This document shows, piece by piece, positions 22,849 through 32,056 of a stretch of 32,295 bases of DNA (positions are counted from its first letter, which is position 1; each line of letters starts with the position of its first letter). This DNA comes from Verrucomicrobiota bacterium JB023 (GTDB lineage Bacteria; Verrucomicrobiota; Verrucomicrobiia; Verrucomicrobiales; Akkermansiaceae): NCBI GenBank assembly GCA_030673895.1, contig JAUTCR010000051.1:1-32295 (forward strand), in the 5' to 3' direction. The notes below the pieces were generated by a model. That model worked only from the letters and a program-made list of their open reading frames with translations, was not told the DNA's origin and did no database searches. A program made the position numbers and the translations under genes.

Positions 22849-23901
22849 TTAATCTTGTGGTCGCTTGCCAACCTTCTCAGCAAGCACCTTCTTGAGTTCC
22901 TCCAAGCCCTCCCCGGTCTCAGCCGAGATGGGAACGATCTCGACCTTCGGGAAGCGATTGCGCAGGTTCACGAGAGCCTCCTGTGAGGCTTCCATGTCCA
23001 TCTTGTTCGCCACGATCAGCCACGGGAATTTAGCCAGCTCGTCGTCATAGAGCTTGATCTCCTTCCGCAAGATCTCGAGGTCGGAGATGGGATCACGCCC
23101 ATCCCATCCTGCCATATCCAAGACGAAGAGGAGGAGATGGCAACGCGTGATGTGGCGAAGGAATTCATGTCCAAGGCCGCGATTATCGTGCGCTCCCTCG
23201 ATCAAGCCGGGAATGTCAGCAATGGTGCATCGCTTGAAGCCGGGGAACTCAACGACTCCCACCGAGGGCGCAAGGGTGGTGAAGGGATAGTTGGCCACCT
23301 TGGGCTTGTTCTTCGACAAGGCTCCAACCAGCGTGGACTTGCCTGCATTGGGGAATCCGACGAGGCCAACATCGGCGATGCGTCGCAGCTCGAGGTAGAA
23401 TACGCCCTGCTCGCCATTGGTTCCCAGCTCCCTTTCCTCGGGAGCTTGATTGGTGGAGCTCCGGAAGTGCCAATTGCCCCGCCCCCCTTCGCCGGGGTGG
23501 CAGAGGGTGACCTTGTCCCCCGCCTTGACGAGGTCAGCCACCGGCTCCCACTCGATCCCTTCCTCGCTGCGCTCCATCTCGAGCGCCTGCTTCACCGTCT
23601 TGGCATCCGTGCGGTAGACCACGGTTCCGGGAGGCACTTTGCCAACCTTAGGCCGTCCGTTACGGCCGCTCTTTTTGTATTTTTGACCCGCCTCGCCATC
23701 CTCGGCGATCAGCTTGGGGTCGTAGGAAAAGGCGCGCAAATTATCGACGTGCTCGCTGACTTCCAGAATGACGGCACCTCCATCGGCTCCATCTCCTCCA
23801 TCAGGCCCGCCCTCGGGCACAAATTTCTCACGGCGGAACGATACCGCTCCGTTCCCGCCATCCCCCGCTTTGCAAAAGATTCTTACCCGGTCAACAAACA
23901 C
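22849..23901 (-). CDS. obg: Obg GTPase, ribosome assembly/stress
   Basis: The 350-residue protein has the glycine-rich Obg fold (1-160, with GGPDGGDGADGG at 31-42). The G domain has G1 GFPNAGKST (182-190), G2 around T209, G3 DIPG (229-232), G4 NKMD (299-302) and G5 SAETGEG (from 326). The extra C-terminal OCT domain of some family members is missing, a common variant. The start is GTG, preceded closely by GGAGGGGG. Obg binds the large ribosomal subunit and links growth to ppGpp. It lies between the O-antigen-ligase-like gene (26 bp upstream) and the GGCT gene. Confidence 0.97.
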   Translation of the reverse strand: MFVDRVRIFCKAGDGGNGAVSFRREKFVPEGGPDGGDGADGGAVILEVSEHVDNLRAFSYDPKLIAEDGEAGQKYKKSGRNGRPKVGKVPPGTVVYRTDAKTVKQALEMERSEEGIEWEPVADLVKAGDKVTLCHPGEGGRGNWHFRSSTNQAPEERELGTNGEQGVFYLELRRIADVGLVGFPNAGKSTLVGALSKNKPKVANYPFTTLAPSVGVVEFPGFKRCTIADIPGLIEGAHDNRGLGHEFLRHITRCHLLLFVLDMAGWDGRDPISDLEILRKEIKLYDDELAKFPWLIVANKMDMEASQEALVNLRNRFPKVEIVPISAETGEGLEELKKVLAEKVGKRPQD

Positions 23902-23927
23902 GCCCCCTCCATGCGTTGCCTTGGCGC

Positions 23928-25121
23928 TTAGCGCAATTCCAAATCCCGCCCTCGGTCGCTATCTTCCGGCTCCGCCCTCCCTATCGATGGCTCCCGGGCC
24001 ACTACTCCCAAGACCAGAGGCACCAGCACAACCAGCACCTCCCACCTCGCAATGGCCAGGAGCGAGAAGCTCATTCCGCCGTCAAAGAGGGTCGCCACGA
24101 GGCCAAAGACGAGCAAGGAAGCCTCCCGCGTATGCCTCATCCTGAGAAAACCGGACCCCAAGGTCGCGAGCAGCAGGCCAAGACCAATCAGGCCGTAGCC
24201 CGAGAGCTGGCCAAGGTAGGCATTATGCGGATGATGGACGTGCCAGCCGAGCACCTCCTCCGGCAGTTGACGGACCTGGCCTTGTCCGATTAGCCAATCC
24301 CACCCGCTCATCCCGGAGAGATAGGCCGCGTAAATCTCGAGCCTCCCCGAGGATCCCCGCTCAACCAAGCCACTGCTCTCCTCCGGAGCGAAGGCCACGA
24401 GAAACCAATAGGCGGAGAAACCAAATAGCGGCCAAGCCAAGCGACGCCACTCGCGGTGGTGGGAGAGCAGCCACCAGGCAGAGCCAGCAGCGGTGGCCAG
24501 AAGCGCCCCCCGGGATTCGCTGGCTGCCAGCCCGAATCCCAAGACAACGAGGGCGGCCCAATGGAGCAGCGATTTGATGGAACGCTCCCGATGCCGGCCA
24601 TCCAGCCCCGCCATCAGACCCAGCCCGGCCAAGAGACCGGTGGTGACTGCATTGAAGCCCGGCCATCCCCGCCAGCAGAGGCGGAAACGCTCTCCGTCCA
24701 AGGGAATCCGCGAGTAAAAGAAAATCAAGCTCAGCAAGACCGCCATGGTTGCGGCGACGAGCACCATTCTCCATAACCAGTAGCGGGCCTCCGCATGCCG
24801 ACCGGCCAATACCAGTCCGCTGACCAGCCCCATCATCATCAACGCATCCTTCCCGGCCCCCGGGGCCGACCACCAGGATTCGCCGCGAAACCCGGTGACC
24901 CAAAACTGCCACTCCACCACCGCCCAAAAGAGAAACCACCAGCTGCGCCAGCCTTCCGCCCACTCCATCCAGAGCGCCAGCAGCGGCCTGACATTCCAAA
25001 GCAACACCGGGACCAAAATCCAAGAGAACCACAAGGTCTGCTCCCAACGCCCGGAGCACCACCAGAAGCCGGTCACCCACCCAGTGACGGCAACGAGAAG
25101 CACTGATTCCGAGCGAGTCAA
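23928..25121 (-). CDS. O-antigen ligase-like (Wzy_C) membrane protein
   Basis: The 397-residue protein has about ten to eleven membrane helices. Family features are the ASESRGALLA segment (SRG at 203-205), a periplasmic loop with SSGRLEIY (R260), and HHPHNAYL (296-303). These match the Wzy_C/O-antigen ligase group, which joins polysaccharide or other glycans to lipid or protein acceptors. The acceptor is unknown, and no glycan gene cluster surrounds it. The start is uncertain: TTG at 25121 or GTG six codons later; neither has a good ribosome-binding site. The gene is the first of a unit with obg and GGCT. Confidence 0.8.
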   Translation of the reverse strand: MTRSESVLLVAVTGWVTGFWWCSGRWEQTLWFSWILVPVLLWNVRPLLALWMEWAEGWRSWWFLFWAVVEWQFWVTGFRGESWWSAPGAGKDALMMMGLVSGLVLAGRHAEARYWLWRMVLVAATMAVLLSLIFFYSRIPLDGERFRLCWRGWPGFNAVTTGLLAGLGLMAGLDGRHRERSIKSLLHWAALVVLGFGLAASESRGALLATAAGSAWWLLSHHREWRRLAWPLFGFSAYWFLVAFAPEESSGLVERGSSGRLEIYAAYLSGMSGWDWLIGQGQVRQLPEEVLGWHVHHPHNAYLGQLSGYGLIGLGLLLATLGSGFLRMRHTREASLLVFGLVATLFDGGMSFSLLAIARWEVLVVLVPLVLGVVAREPSIGRAEPEDSDRGRDLELR

Positions 25122-25215
25122 GGCAGCAAGAATGCCGGAGCCGATTAATTAATTCAATCAGATAGCTTGCGGGACGAAATCTTGCATCCCCCCGCTCACT
25201 GGGCCAGACTCCCCC

Positions 25216-25491
25216 ATGCCCACCAAGCAAGACATTCAGGATCTCTACTTCATGGACTCACGGGCGAAGCTCCTCGACATCGCCTCCTTCCTCGATCGAC
25301 TCGACCGACACGAGGGTGAGGCCGACTTCCGGCACCCCGCCTTCATGGAAGCCTTACGGGCCATGCAAAACCCGCCCGCTGGCCGGACGCGGACCCAAGC
25401 CGTGCTCGAAAGCCTCTCAGACCCTAGCAGCGAGCCAATTCCCGCCGCCACCCTACAGGGAGCCTTTGGCGCGCCGACCCCGGCCAATTAA
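25216..25491 (+). CDS. small conserved-looking protein of unknown function
   Basis: The 91-residue product is mostly helical, with LYFMDSRAKLLDIASFLDRLDRHEG (11-35) as the most distinctive part and a Pro/Ala-rich tail. There is no signal peptide or membrane helix. I have an impression of similar small proteins next to TIM-barrel hydrolases in related bacteria, but cannot verify it. The next gene starts 30 bp downstream on the same strand, so the two are probably cotranscribed. Confidence 0.7.
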   Translation: MPTKQDIQDLYFMDSRAKLLDIASFLDRLDRHEGEADFRHPAFMEALRAMQNPPAGRTRTQAVLESLSDPSSEPIPAATLQGAFGAPTPAN

Positions 25492-25521
25492 TTACGGGAA
25501 ACCCGCTCACCTCCCTGCCGC

Positions 25522-26448
25522 GTGCCTGCCTTCTCCACCTGCTGGAATAACTCCCGTCACACCGACGGCGAGGCCATGGTCGATGAAATCCTGGAACTCG
25601 GGTTCAATGAACTCGAGCTCTCCCACGGGATGACCATCGCCAAATTACCCGGCATCCAGAGAGCTTATGAGGCGGGGAAATTCACCTGCCTCGGCGTCCA
25701 CAATTACTTCCCCTCCCCTACCGAGGTGATGATCGACGCCCCGGATGCCTACGAGTACACGTCCTTCCGCCCGCATGAGCGCCAGCGTGCCATGGACATG
25801 ACCTTCAAGACCCTTGAGATCGCGGGCCAATTCAAGGCCAAGTATCTCGTCCTCCACATGGGTTCCATCCCGCAGATGCCTCACAAGAAGTGGACGGGCA
25901 AGCTGACTGCCATGGTCAAGGAGGGCGAGCAAGACAGCCCCGCCTACGTCAAGCAGAAGCTGAAATGCGTAAAAAAACGGGAGAAGCACGCCGAGCTGTA
26001 TTACTCACGCGCTATTGCCGCGATCGAGGAACTACTGGAGAAAGCCAAGGAGTACGACGTCATCCTCGCCATCGAATCCCGCTCCCGTTATGAGGATGTC
26101 CCGAGTGACCGCGAGATGCTGGCCCTGCAAAAGCACTTCGCGGACGAGCCCCACGTCCGCTACTGGCATGACTTCGGCCATATCCAGCTCAAGCACAACC
26201 TCGGGCTTCTCGATCACGCCGACTGGCTCGATAAAGTGCAGCCCTACCTCTACGGGGCCCATGTCCATGACGTCGAGTGGCCCGCGCGGGACCACCGGGT
26301 CCCCTTCACCGGCACCCTGGATTACGACGATCTCTTCACCCGCTTCCCCGATGGCTGCCCGATGACTTGGGAACTCTCCCCCACCCGCAAGGCCGAGCAA
26401 ATTCGAGATGCCTTCGAGATTTGGAAAATTAAGTTTCCCGATCGCTGA
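25522..26448 (+). CDS. sugar phosphate isomerase/epimerase-like TIM barrel
   Basis: The 308-residue protein shows the xylose-isomerase-like TIM barrel layout. Candidate metal ligands are E185 in AIESRSR, H216-D217 and H220 in WHDFGH, H247 and H249 in HVHD, and E284 in WELSP. An N-terminal ELELSHG (31-36) begins the second strand. Such proteins act on sugars or inositols, or as endonuclease IV relatives; the substrate here is open. The start is GTG at 25522. It is the second gene after the small helical protein and converges on the TPR gene at 26521. Confidence 0.82.
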   Translation: MPAFSTCWNNSRHTDGEAMVDEILELGFNELELSHGMTIAKLPGIQRAYEAGKFTCLGVHNYFPSPTEVMIDAPDAYEYTSFRPHERQRAMDMTFKTLEIAGQFKAKYLVLHMGSIPQMPHKKWTGKLTAMVKEGEQDSPAYVKQKLKCVKKREKHAELYYSRAIAAIEELLEKAKEYDVILAIESRSRYEDVPSDREMLALQKHFADEPHVRYWHDFGHIQLKHNLGLLDHADWLDKVQPYLYGAHVHDVEWPARDHRVPFTGTLDYDDLFTRFPDGCPMTWELSPTRKAEQIRDAFEIWKIKFPDR

Positions 26449-26463
26449 GTCTTCGAGCTCTTA

Positions 26464-26480
26464 CCGACGTCCTGCGTCGG
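26464..26480. terminator. hairpin between convergent genes
   Basis: CCGACG (26464-26469) and CGTCGG (26475-26480) form a perfect 6-bp stem with a five-base loop, 16 bp after the TIM-barrel stop and 40 bp after the opposing gene's stop. It may end transcription from both sides. No T-run is present. Confidence 0.4.
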
Positions 26481-26520
26481 CCGACCCGTCGCTGGTCCCT
26501 CATTCGCCCGCAGGCTCCGC

Positions 26521-29136
26521 TCATTGAATTTCATCGCCTCGGCCTGCCGCTTGCGGAGCCTCCAGCTTTCCCTCGCCTCGGTTGGCGGGCATGTCGTCGT
26601 TCTTGAAATGCAGATACTGCAAGTAGAGCTCTCCAAGCTCCGCCGAACCCCGCGAATGACTGCAAGCCTTCATCGACCACTTGAGCGCTTCTTCCCTCTT
26701 GCCGAGCACGAAGAGAACCTCCGCGCGAGTATCGAGATAGGCGGCACTGTCAGGCTTGAGCTTGAGAGCCCGGTCCACCCACTGCAAGCAGTCGTCCGGA
26801 CGCACCCATGCCCGGGAAGCCACCCAGGCAATGCTGTTCAAGGTGTTATGAGCGTCCGGATAATCCCGCAACGATCGCTCATAGGTCGGCTCAAGCTCTC
26901 GCCACACCAGCTCGGCCTCCTTCTGTAGACCAGCTTGGTTGAGTTCATAGAGCACTTCATTAGCAAAGAATCCATGAAACTTGGCCACCTCTGCGGCTTT
27001 GAGAAGCGACGTCCGCCCCTCCTCCCGCTCTCCTTGCTCGTAGGCTGCCATCGCCTTGGCATAGAGAATCTCCCCTCTTCCCTCGAAGTAGCTCATGATG
27101 CCGTAGCTGTTGTAGCCGACCTCAGATTCCAGCCTCACTTGGGATTCATAAACTTCACCCAGACTGGCCGCCGCTTCCCAGTCTCCTGCCAGGCGGGCGG
27201 CTTCCCGAACGTTATCGAGGGCCGAGAACCATGAGCCATCGCTGGAGATCCGGGTGGAAATCATTAATCGCCGAAGAAGCTTATATTGGAGCTGGTGCTC
27301 CCCGGCTTGACCGAGGATACCGGCCATCTTCCCAAGCCACGAGGTGTTCCCCAAGGCCAGCTTCTCGAGCATCTCCCAATGCTCGCGCGCCTCTTCCTTC
27401 TTCCCGCAGAGCTCGAGGCAGGCGCAGACCATAAGACGGGCCTGATCGTAGCCCGGATTCATTTCCAACAGCTGCGACCACTTCTCCAGCGCTTGCTCAT
27501 AGCGGCCCCAGACGAAGTCGACTTCCGCCAGCTTGCTCAGATGGAGGAAATCATCGGGGTTCAGTTTAATCACTTCCTGCCAGCATCTCTCTGCCAGTGG
27601 CATCTTCCCGCCATAGACCGCGAGGTCGGCGAGACGCTCCCAGGCAATCTCGCCCCCGTCTTCTGTCAGCAAGGCCTCAATCTCGGTGAAGAGAGCTGTG
27701 ACCTCATCCACAGGAGGGTCGTAATCCGTTCCCAAAAAATGGAAGACATAGCCGAGCCGCTTCCATTCACTCCAGTCGGGACGAGCCTCCTCAATCAAGC
27801 GCCACAGCCAATAGACTTCATCGCCGAAAATCAGCTCCATGAAGGAGGTCGGGTTCCAATCATTAAGGTCCGCCTCTTCCGCGAGCTCCAGCGCGAGGCG
27901 GGTGTAGGAGTTTGACAACAATCGATAGCGGTCGCCTACGGCTAGCGTGGTGAGAAAGTAAAGATTGTCCTCCGAGCTCTCAAATGAGTCCCACAGGGCA
28001 CGGATCAAGCGCTCGGCCTCCTCATCCTGTCCAGCTGCCTTGAGATGCATGGCCACGTCGAAAAGTCGGCGACACCCGAGGTTATCACGATCCCAGCTCC
28101 CTCCCGCGAGCTCCACTTGCTTCGCCAGCCAATCTGGCGGGATAGGCTCGCCCGAGACCAGTCCATACACCTTGAAGGCCTGCTCTACCTCATGTCCGGA
28201 GATGAAGTAATCGAAGACAGATCCATCCTCCAATTGGTCAAGCAGAGCCATCACTTCATCGCGATACCCACATTGCCCCAGCACTTGGAGGGCAGTGCTG
28301 GCATTGGCCGACTCTCCCTCCTCAGCCAGGCGGACAAGCTGCTTAACCAAAGCGGTCGTCGCTTCCTCATCCCCCTGCCATTGATTGAATAACAATCGAG
28401 CGCGCAGGCCTTTCATGCCTTCCTTGCCCGCCATCTCCTGTAGAAATCCGGTCGGGTCACCGGAGAAAATCTTAATCACCTGCCGCGCGGGATGCTCCGG
28501 GCTGGCCAGTTTCAGCAACGTCTCCTCGTCGGCAGTCCAGCGGGCCCAGATCAACTTGTCTTCCACTGTCAGCTTATCCCACAGCTTTTCCTTCAGCCCC
28601 ATACCGTGGGCCAGGGCGATGTAGCGTAGCCGACCGCCGCGCGAATCACGCGATTCCGCGAGAAATTGCAACGCCTCCTCATCCTTCCCTTCCAGAATCT
28701 TTTCCCGGGCCACTTGCCCTGCCAGTAGGGCTACGCGCTCGGAGAGATTATCAGCCACCGCCTCGTCAGAGAGATGCCGGGGCAATCGGAAAAGAGGCAT
28801 GTAGGCACGCAGCTCAAGAAGCTCCTGAAAGATGGCTTCCCGCTCCTTCATCGACTCCTCCATGCGATAGGCCTCCACCAGCTCCATCACCCGGGGGGAA
28901 GAATCCGGAGTCAGCTCCATATCAATCCACCTCATCAAACGCCGGGCGCGCCGCGATGCTTCGGGATCATCGCTCTCGACCCACTTTTGCAAGGTCGGCA
29001 GGGATTCCTTGCCGCCCTCCCACAGCTGGCGGGCCGCCTCTTGCCGGGCTTGAAACTGATCCGCATCAAGCCGCGGCTCATCAACCTCGGGGGCTTCGAC
29101 GGCCAGCAATGCCAGAATACTCAAGAGAACCATCAT
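26521..29136 (-). CDS. large secreted TPR protein
   Basis: The 871-residue protein has a short signal peptide (about 1-16, hydrophobic MMVLLSILALLAV). An N-terminal helical region containing DxxQFxARQEAARQL (about 25-45) and SLPTLQKWV resembles HEAT-like layers. Many TPR-like pairs follow along most of the chain; the clearest are near residues 555-620 (KLNPDDFLHLSKLAEVDFVWG) and 810-850 (ALKLKPDSAAYLDTRAEVLF). It should be a periplasmic scaffold. No enzyme motif is seen. AGGTGG precedes the ATG; a GTG two codons upstream is possible. It is divergent from the gene at 29267. Confidence 0.8.
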   Translation of the reverse strand: MMVLLSILALLAVEAPEVDEPRLDADQFQARQEAARQLWEGGKESLPTLQKWVESDDPEASRRARRLMRWIDMELTPDSSPRVMELVEAYRMEESMKEREAIFQELLELRAYMPLFRLPRHLSDEAVADNLSERVALLAGQVAREKILEGKDEEALQFLAESRDSRGGRLRYIALAHGMGLKEKLWDKLTVEDKLIWARWTADEETLLKLASPEHPARQVIKIFSGDPTGFLQEMAGKEGMKGLRARLLFNQWQGDEEATTALVKQLVRLAEEGESANASTALQVLGQCGYRDEVMALLDQLEDGSVFDYFISGHEVEQAFKVYGLVSGEPIPPDWLAKQVELAGGSWDRDNLGCRRLFDVAMHLKAAGQDEEAERLIRALWDSFESSEDNLYFLTTLAVGDRYRLLSNSYTRLALELAEEADLNDWNPTSFMELIFGDEVYWLWRLIEEARPDWSEWKRLGYVFHFLGTDYDPPVDEVTALFTEIEALLTEDGGEIAWERLADLAVYGGKMPLAERCWQEVIKLNPDDFLHLSKLAEVDFVWGRYEQALEKWSQLLEMNPGYDQARLMVCACLELCGKKEEAREHWEMLEKLALGNTSWLGKMAGILGQAGEHQLQYKLLRRLMISTRISSDGSWFSALDNVREAARLAGDWEAAASLGEVYESQVRLESEVGYNSYGIMSYFEGRGEILYAKAMAAYEQGEREEGRTSLLKAAEVAKFHGFFANEVLYELNQAGLQKEAELVWRELEPTYERSLRDYPDAHNTLNSIAWVASRAWVRPDDCLQWVDRALKLKPDSAAYLDTRAEVLFVLGKREEALKWSMKACSHSRGSAELGELYLQYLHFKNDDMPANRGEGKLEAPQAAGRGDEIQ

Positions 29137-29266
29137 TTCCACCTAACCATACGCGCAATTTTTCGGAATCCAACCACCTATGCAAAGCACAAGCCCAGCC
29201 AACCGGAAGCAGCAACGGACAAATTTCCACTCTACAGCGCGCGGAGATTGGGCGTAAAGTGCCTTC

Positions 29267-30643
29267 ATGAGTGAGAAATCAGCGCAAGCTCACTGGATGG
29301 CCCGGGCCAAATCCCTATCCAATCGGATCAACATGGCTTGGTTTCTGGAGAAGCTGTCCATCCCTCTCCTCGCCTCCAGCCTGGTTGGCGCGATCATCAT
29401 CCTCCTCGCGCGACGCGAGTTCCCCGTCTTCCCCTTGCAGACCACGCTCATCGTCACCTCCGGCGTCCTCCTCACCGTGCTCGCCATCTCCTGGTTCATT
29501 GCCCGCCGTCACTTCACCACCACCGAGCGAGCCCTCGTGCGGGTGGAATCCTCCATGCAACTCAACAACGCACTCACCGCAGCGCGCGAAGGCGTCGCCC
29601 CCTGGCCCGAGGCCCCCGAGTCCATCCACGACGGCACAGAGTGGAACTGGCGCCGCCTGGCCATCCCTCCCCTCGCCACCCTCCTCATTCTGCTCGCCGC
29701 CTTTCTGCTCCCTATCTCTGCGAAGAGCGATCCCAACGAGCCCCCTCCCGAAGAGCCCACCAATCGCCAGGCCCTACAGGCCAGCATCGATGAACTCCGC
29801 GAGGACGACACCATCGACGAAGAATACCTCGATGAAGTGGAGGAAAAGCTGGAGGAACTCAGGGAGCAACCCACCGAGAACTGGTTCGACCATTCCGCCC
29901 TCGAGGCCACCGACAACCTCAAAAACGCTCACGAGCAGCAACTTAAGCAACTGGAGCGCAATCTACGCAAGGCCGAGCAATCCCTTGAGAACCTACAAAA
30001 GAACGGGAACCAGATGGCTCCCGACGCCCGCGAGCGGCTGCTCAATGAGTTCGACCAATCCCTCCAGCAAATGCAGCAGGGAGCCATGAAGCCGAATCAA
30101 GAATTGCTCGAGCAACTCAAGCAGCTCGACCCCGGCCAACTCGATAATCTCACCCCCCAGCAGATGGACCAACTGCGCGAGAACATGCGCCAACACGCGC
30201 AAAAGATGAAACAAGCGAACCCCGGCCAACAGGGCCAAGGCGAAGAGGGCGGCGAAGGCGGAGACTGGAACGATGAACTCAATCAAGAGGGCGGCGAAAA
30301 TGGGCAACAGCCTGGTCAACAACCCGGCCAACAGCCCGGTCAACAGCCTGGCAATGGCGACATCAATCGCGGTCCAGGCACCACCCCCGGCGTCCTAGGG
30401 AACGAGCGGGAAAAGCTACAAACCGGAGAACGAGAAGGCCTGGAACTCCGCAATATCGACGACATCCTGCCCGGTGATCTCCTTGAGCTGCAAGACGGCG
30501 AGCATCAGCTCGACAAGAGCAAGGTCGGCATCCGCGCGGGTGGTGAGATCGATAACCTCGGCGACGGTGGCGACCTCATCTGGAAGGTCGCCCCCGACCT
30601 CCATCCCGCCGAGAAGAAGGCCCTACGGGAATTCTTCAAATAA
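29267..30643 (+). CDS. membrane protein with coiled coil and GQQP repeats
   Basis: The 458-residue protein has membrane helices near 31-46, 61-79 and 134-149. A long Glu/Gln/Leu-rich coiled coil follows (about 165-310), then a Gly/Gln-rich linker with four GQQP units, and a soluble C-terminal region ending PAEKKALREFFK. Similar proteins often accompany MoxR/DUF58/Bat-type genes, but none of those lies in this window. The following TPR gene starts 15 bp later, which is consistent with a Bat-like pair. Function unknown. Confidence 0.75.
   Translation: MSEKSAQAHWMARAKSLSNRINMAWFLEKLSIPLLASSLVGAIIILLARREFPVFPLQTTLIVTSGVLLTVLAISWFIARRHFTTTERALVRVESSMQLNNALTAAREGVAPWPEAPESIHDGTEWNWRRLAIPPLATLLILLAAFLLPISAKSDPNEPPPEEPTNRQALQASIDELREDDTIDEEYLDEVEEKLEELREQPTENWFDHSALEATDNLKNAHEQQLKQLERNLRKAEQSLENLQKNGNQMAPDARERLLNEFDQSLQQMQQGAMKPNQELLEQLKQLDPGQLDNLTPQQMDQLRENMRQHAQKMKQANPGQQGQGEEGGEGGDWNDELNQEGGENGQQPGQQPGQQPGQQPGNGDINRGPGTTPGVLGNEREKLQTGEREGLELRNIDDILPGDLLELQDGEHQLDKSKVGIRAGGEIDNLGDGGDLIWKVAPDLHPAEKKALREFFK
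30302..30349 (+). repeat. 12-bp in-frame repeat encoding GQQP
   Basis: Four imperfect 12-bp units run from 30302 to 30349 and encode Gly-Gln-Gln-Pro four times inside the membrane/coiled-coil protein. The variation is mostly at third codon positions, so the repeat is maintained at the protein level. Confidence 0.9.
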
Positions 30644-30658
30644 ACACACGAAACGTCT

Positions 30659-32056
30659 ATGCGACTTCTTCTCCCTTTCCTCCTCGCCCTTCCCCTTCTC
30701 GCGGACAATTCAGCTAACCTCGCCTTGTTCGCCAAGGGCGTCTTCGCCGAGAACAAAGGCGACCTCCCCGCCGCCAGGGACCTCTATGCGGAGACTCTGA
30801 CGCAGGACCCCGGAGCCTTCCCTCTCGCTTCCAAGCTCTCCCGCATCCAAGGCTTCATGGGAGAGCATCACGCGGCGACGGCCACCTTGCGGGACTTCGC
30901 GACAGCAAACCGCAGGCACCTCATTGCTCAACTCTCCTACGTCAGCTTTCTCCGCCAGCACGCCTATCACGACGCCCTGGCCCAGCAAGCCGCCGTGGAG
31001 ACCCTGGAGATCGCCAATGAAAATTTCCCCAATCAGCCCTCCATCTACGAGCCCCTCATCAACCTCTACGAAACGCTCGAGCAACGGTCCGACTCCCTCG
31101 CAGTGCTGCAAGATCAGTTCACCGCCGAGACCGACGATCCCTACCATTGGCTAGCCCTCGCCCCCATCGTCAAAACCCTGCACCCCGCAGATTCCACCGA
31201 ATATCGCGAGCAATTGGCCACCATCTACAAGAAAGCTTCCGTGCGGGGCCTGGCCGATGCCGAAACCGCACGTAAAATCTCCGAGTATCATCGCAGTCAG
31301 GGCGATCTCCCCGCCGCCATCCACACCATCCAGAACCACCTCGAGCAGCAGCCCTCCTCCCACAGCCTCCGCACTCGGCTCGGCCTTCTCTACCTCAGCA
31401 ATCAACAAGAAGAGAAAGGCGAAAAAACCCTCCTCGATGTCATCGCCATCGACCCCGACCAAGCTCTCGCCCACCAATCCCTCGCCAAGCTCTATCGCAG
31501 GCAGCAAAAGCCCCTCCCCGCCCTGCACCACCGCGCCGAACTCCTCCGAATCCAGGGCGGCACCCCGGACCAAACCATCGCCCTCGCCAACGAATATTTG
31601 GAGCTCGACCAACCTCACCCCGCCCGATTGCTCCTCGAGAAAGCCCGCTTCGACTTCCCCGAGAGCCCCGCAATCCATGCCCGCCTCGCCATCGCAACCC
31701 TGCGGGATGGTGAAACCAAGGAAGCCGCCCTCCTCTTCCGGCAAGCGGAAACTCTCGCCGAGTCATCCCAAGACCCCTCTGCCATTCAATACCTTGATGC
31801 AGATTTCCAAATCGAATTCGCCCATTCCCTCGTCGAGGCCGGCGACCAAGAAGCAGCGGAAACCCGCCTCCGCCAAGCTGCGCAAAATCTCGATATCGAT
31901 CAGCACCCTGAGAAGTATGCCCGTGCCGTCACCTCTCTTGCCAAAATTTGGCTCGCAGAAGGCCGAAACGAAGGCCCCGCCAAAGCCCTTCTCCAACGAG
32001 CTATCAGCATCGACCCCGAGAACGCTGAAGCGCATCGTTTATTGGAGAAGAACTAA
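30659..32056 (+). CDS. secreted TPR protein
   Basis: The 465-residue protein has a signal peptide (about 1-15, LLLPFLLALPLLA-DN). It is then built almost wholly of TPR pairs, for example ENKGDLPAARDLYAETLTQDP (31-51), SQGDLPAAIHTIQNHLEQQP (about 213-232) and a final GPAKALLQRAISIDPENAEA (about 440-459). It should be a periplasmic scaffold. It starts 15 bp after the coiled-coil membrane protein, so the two are likely translated from one message. Aerotolerance (Bat) operons often contain a TPR protein in this position; that link is inference. Confidence 0.8.
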   Translation: MRLLLPFLLALPLLADNSANLALFAKGVFAENKGDLPAARDLYAETLTQDPGAFPLASKLSRIQGFMGEHHAATATLRDFATANRRHLIAQLSYVSFLRQHAYHDALAQQAAVETLEIANENFPNQPSIYEPLINLYETLEQRSDSLAVLQDQFTAETDDPYHWLALAPIVKTLHPADSTEYREQLATIYKKASVRGLADAETARKISEYHRSQGDLPAAIHTIQNHLEQQPSSHSLRTRLGLLYLSNQQEEKGEKTLLDVIAIDPDQALAHQSLAKLYRRQQKPLPALHHRAELLRIQGGTPDQTIALANEYLELDQPHPARLLLEKARFDFPESPAIHARLAIATLRDGETKEAALLFRQAETLAESSQDPSAIQYLDADFQIEFAHSLVEAGDQEAAETRLRQAAQNLDIDQHPEKYARAVTSLAKIWLAEGRNEGPAKALLQRAISIDPENAEAHRLLEKN

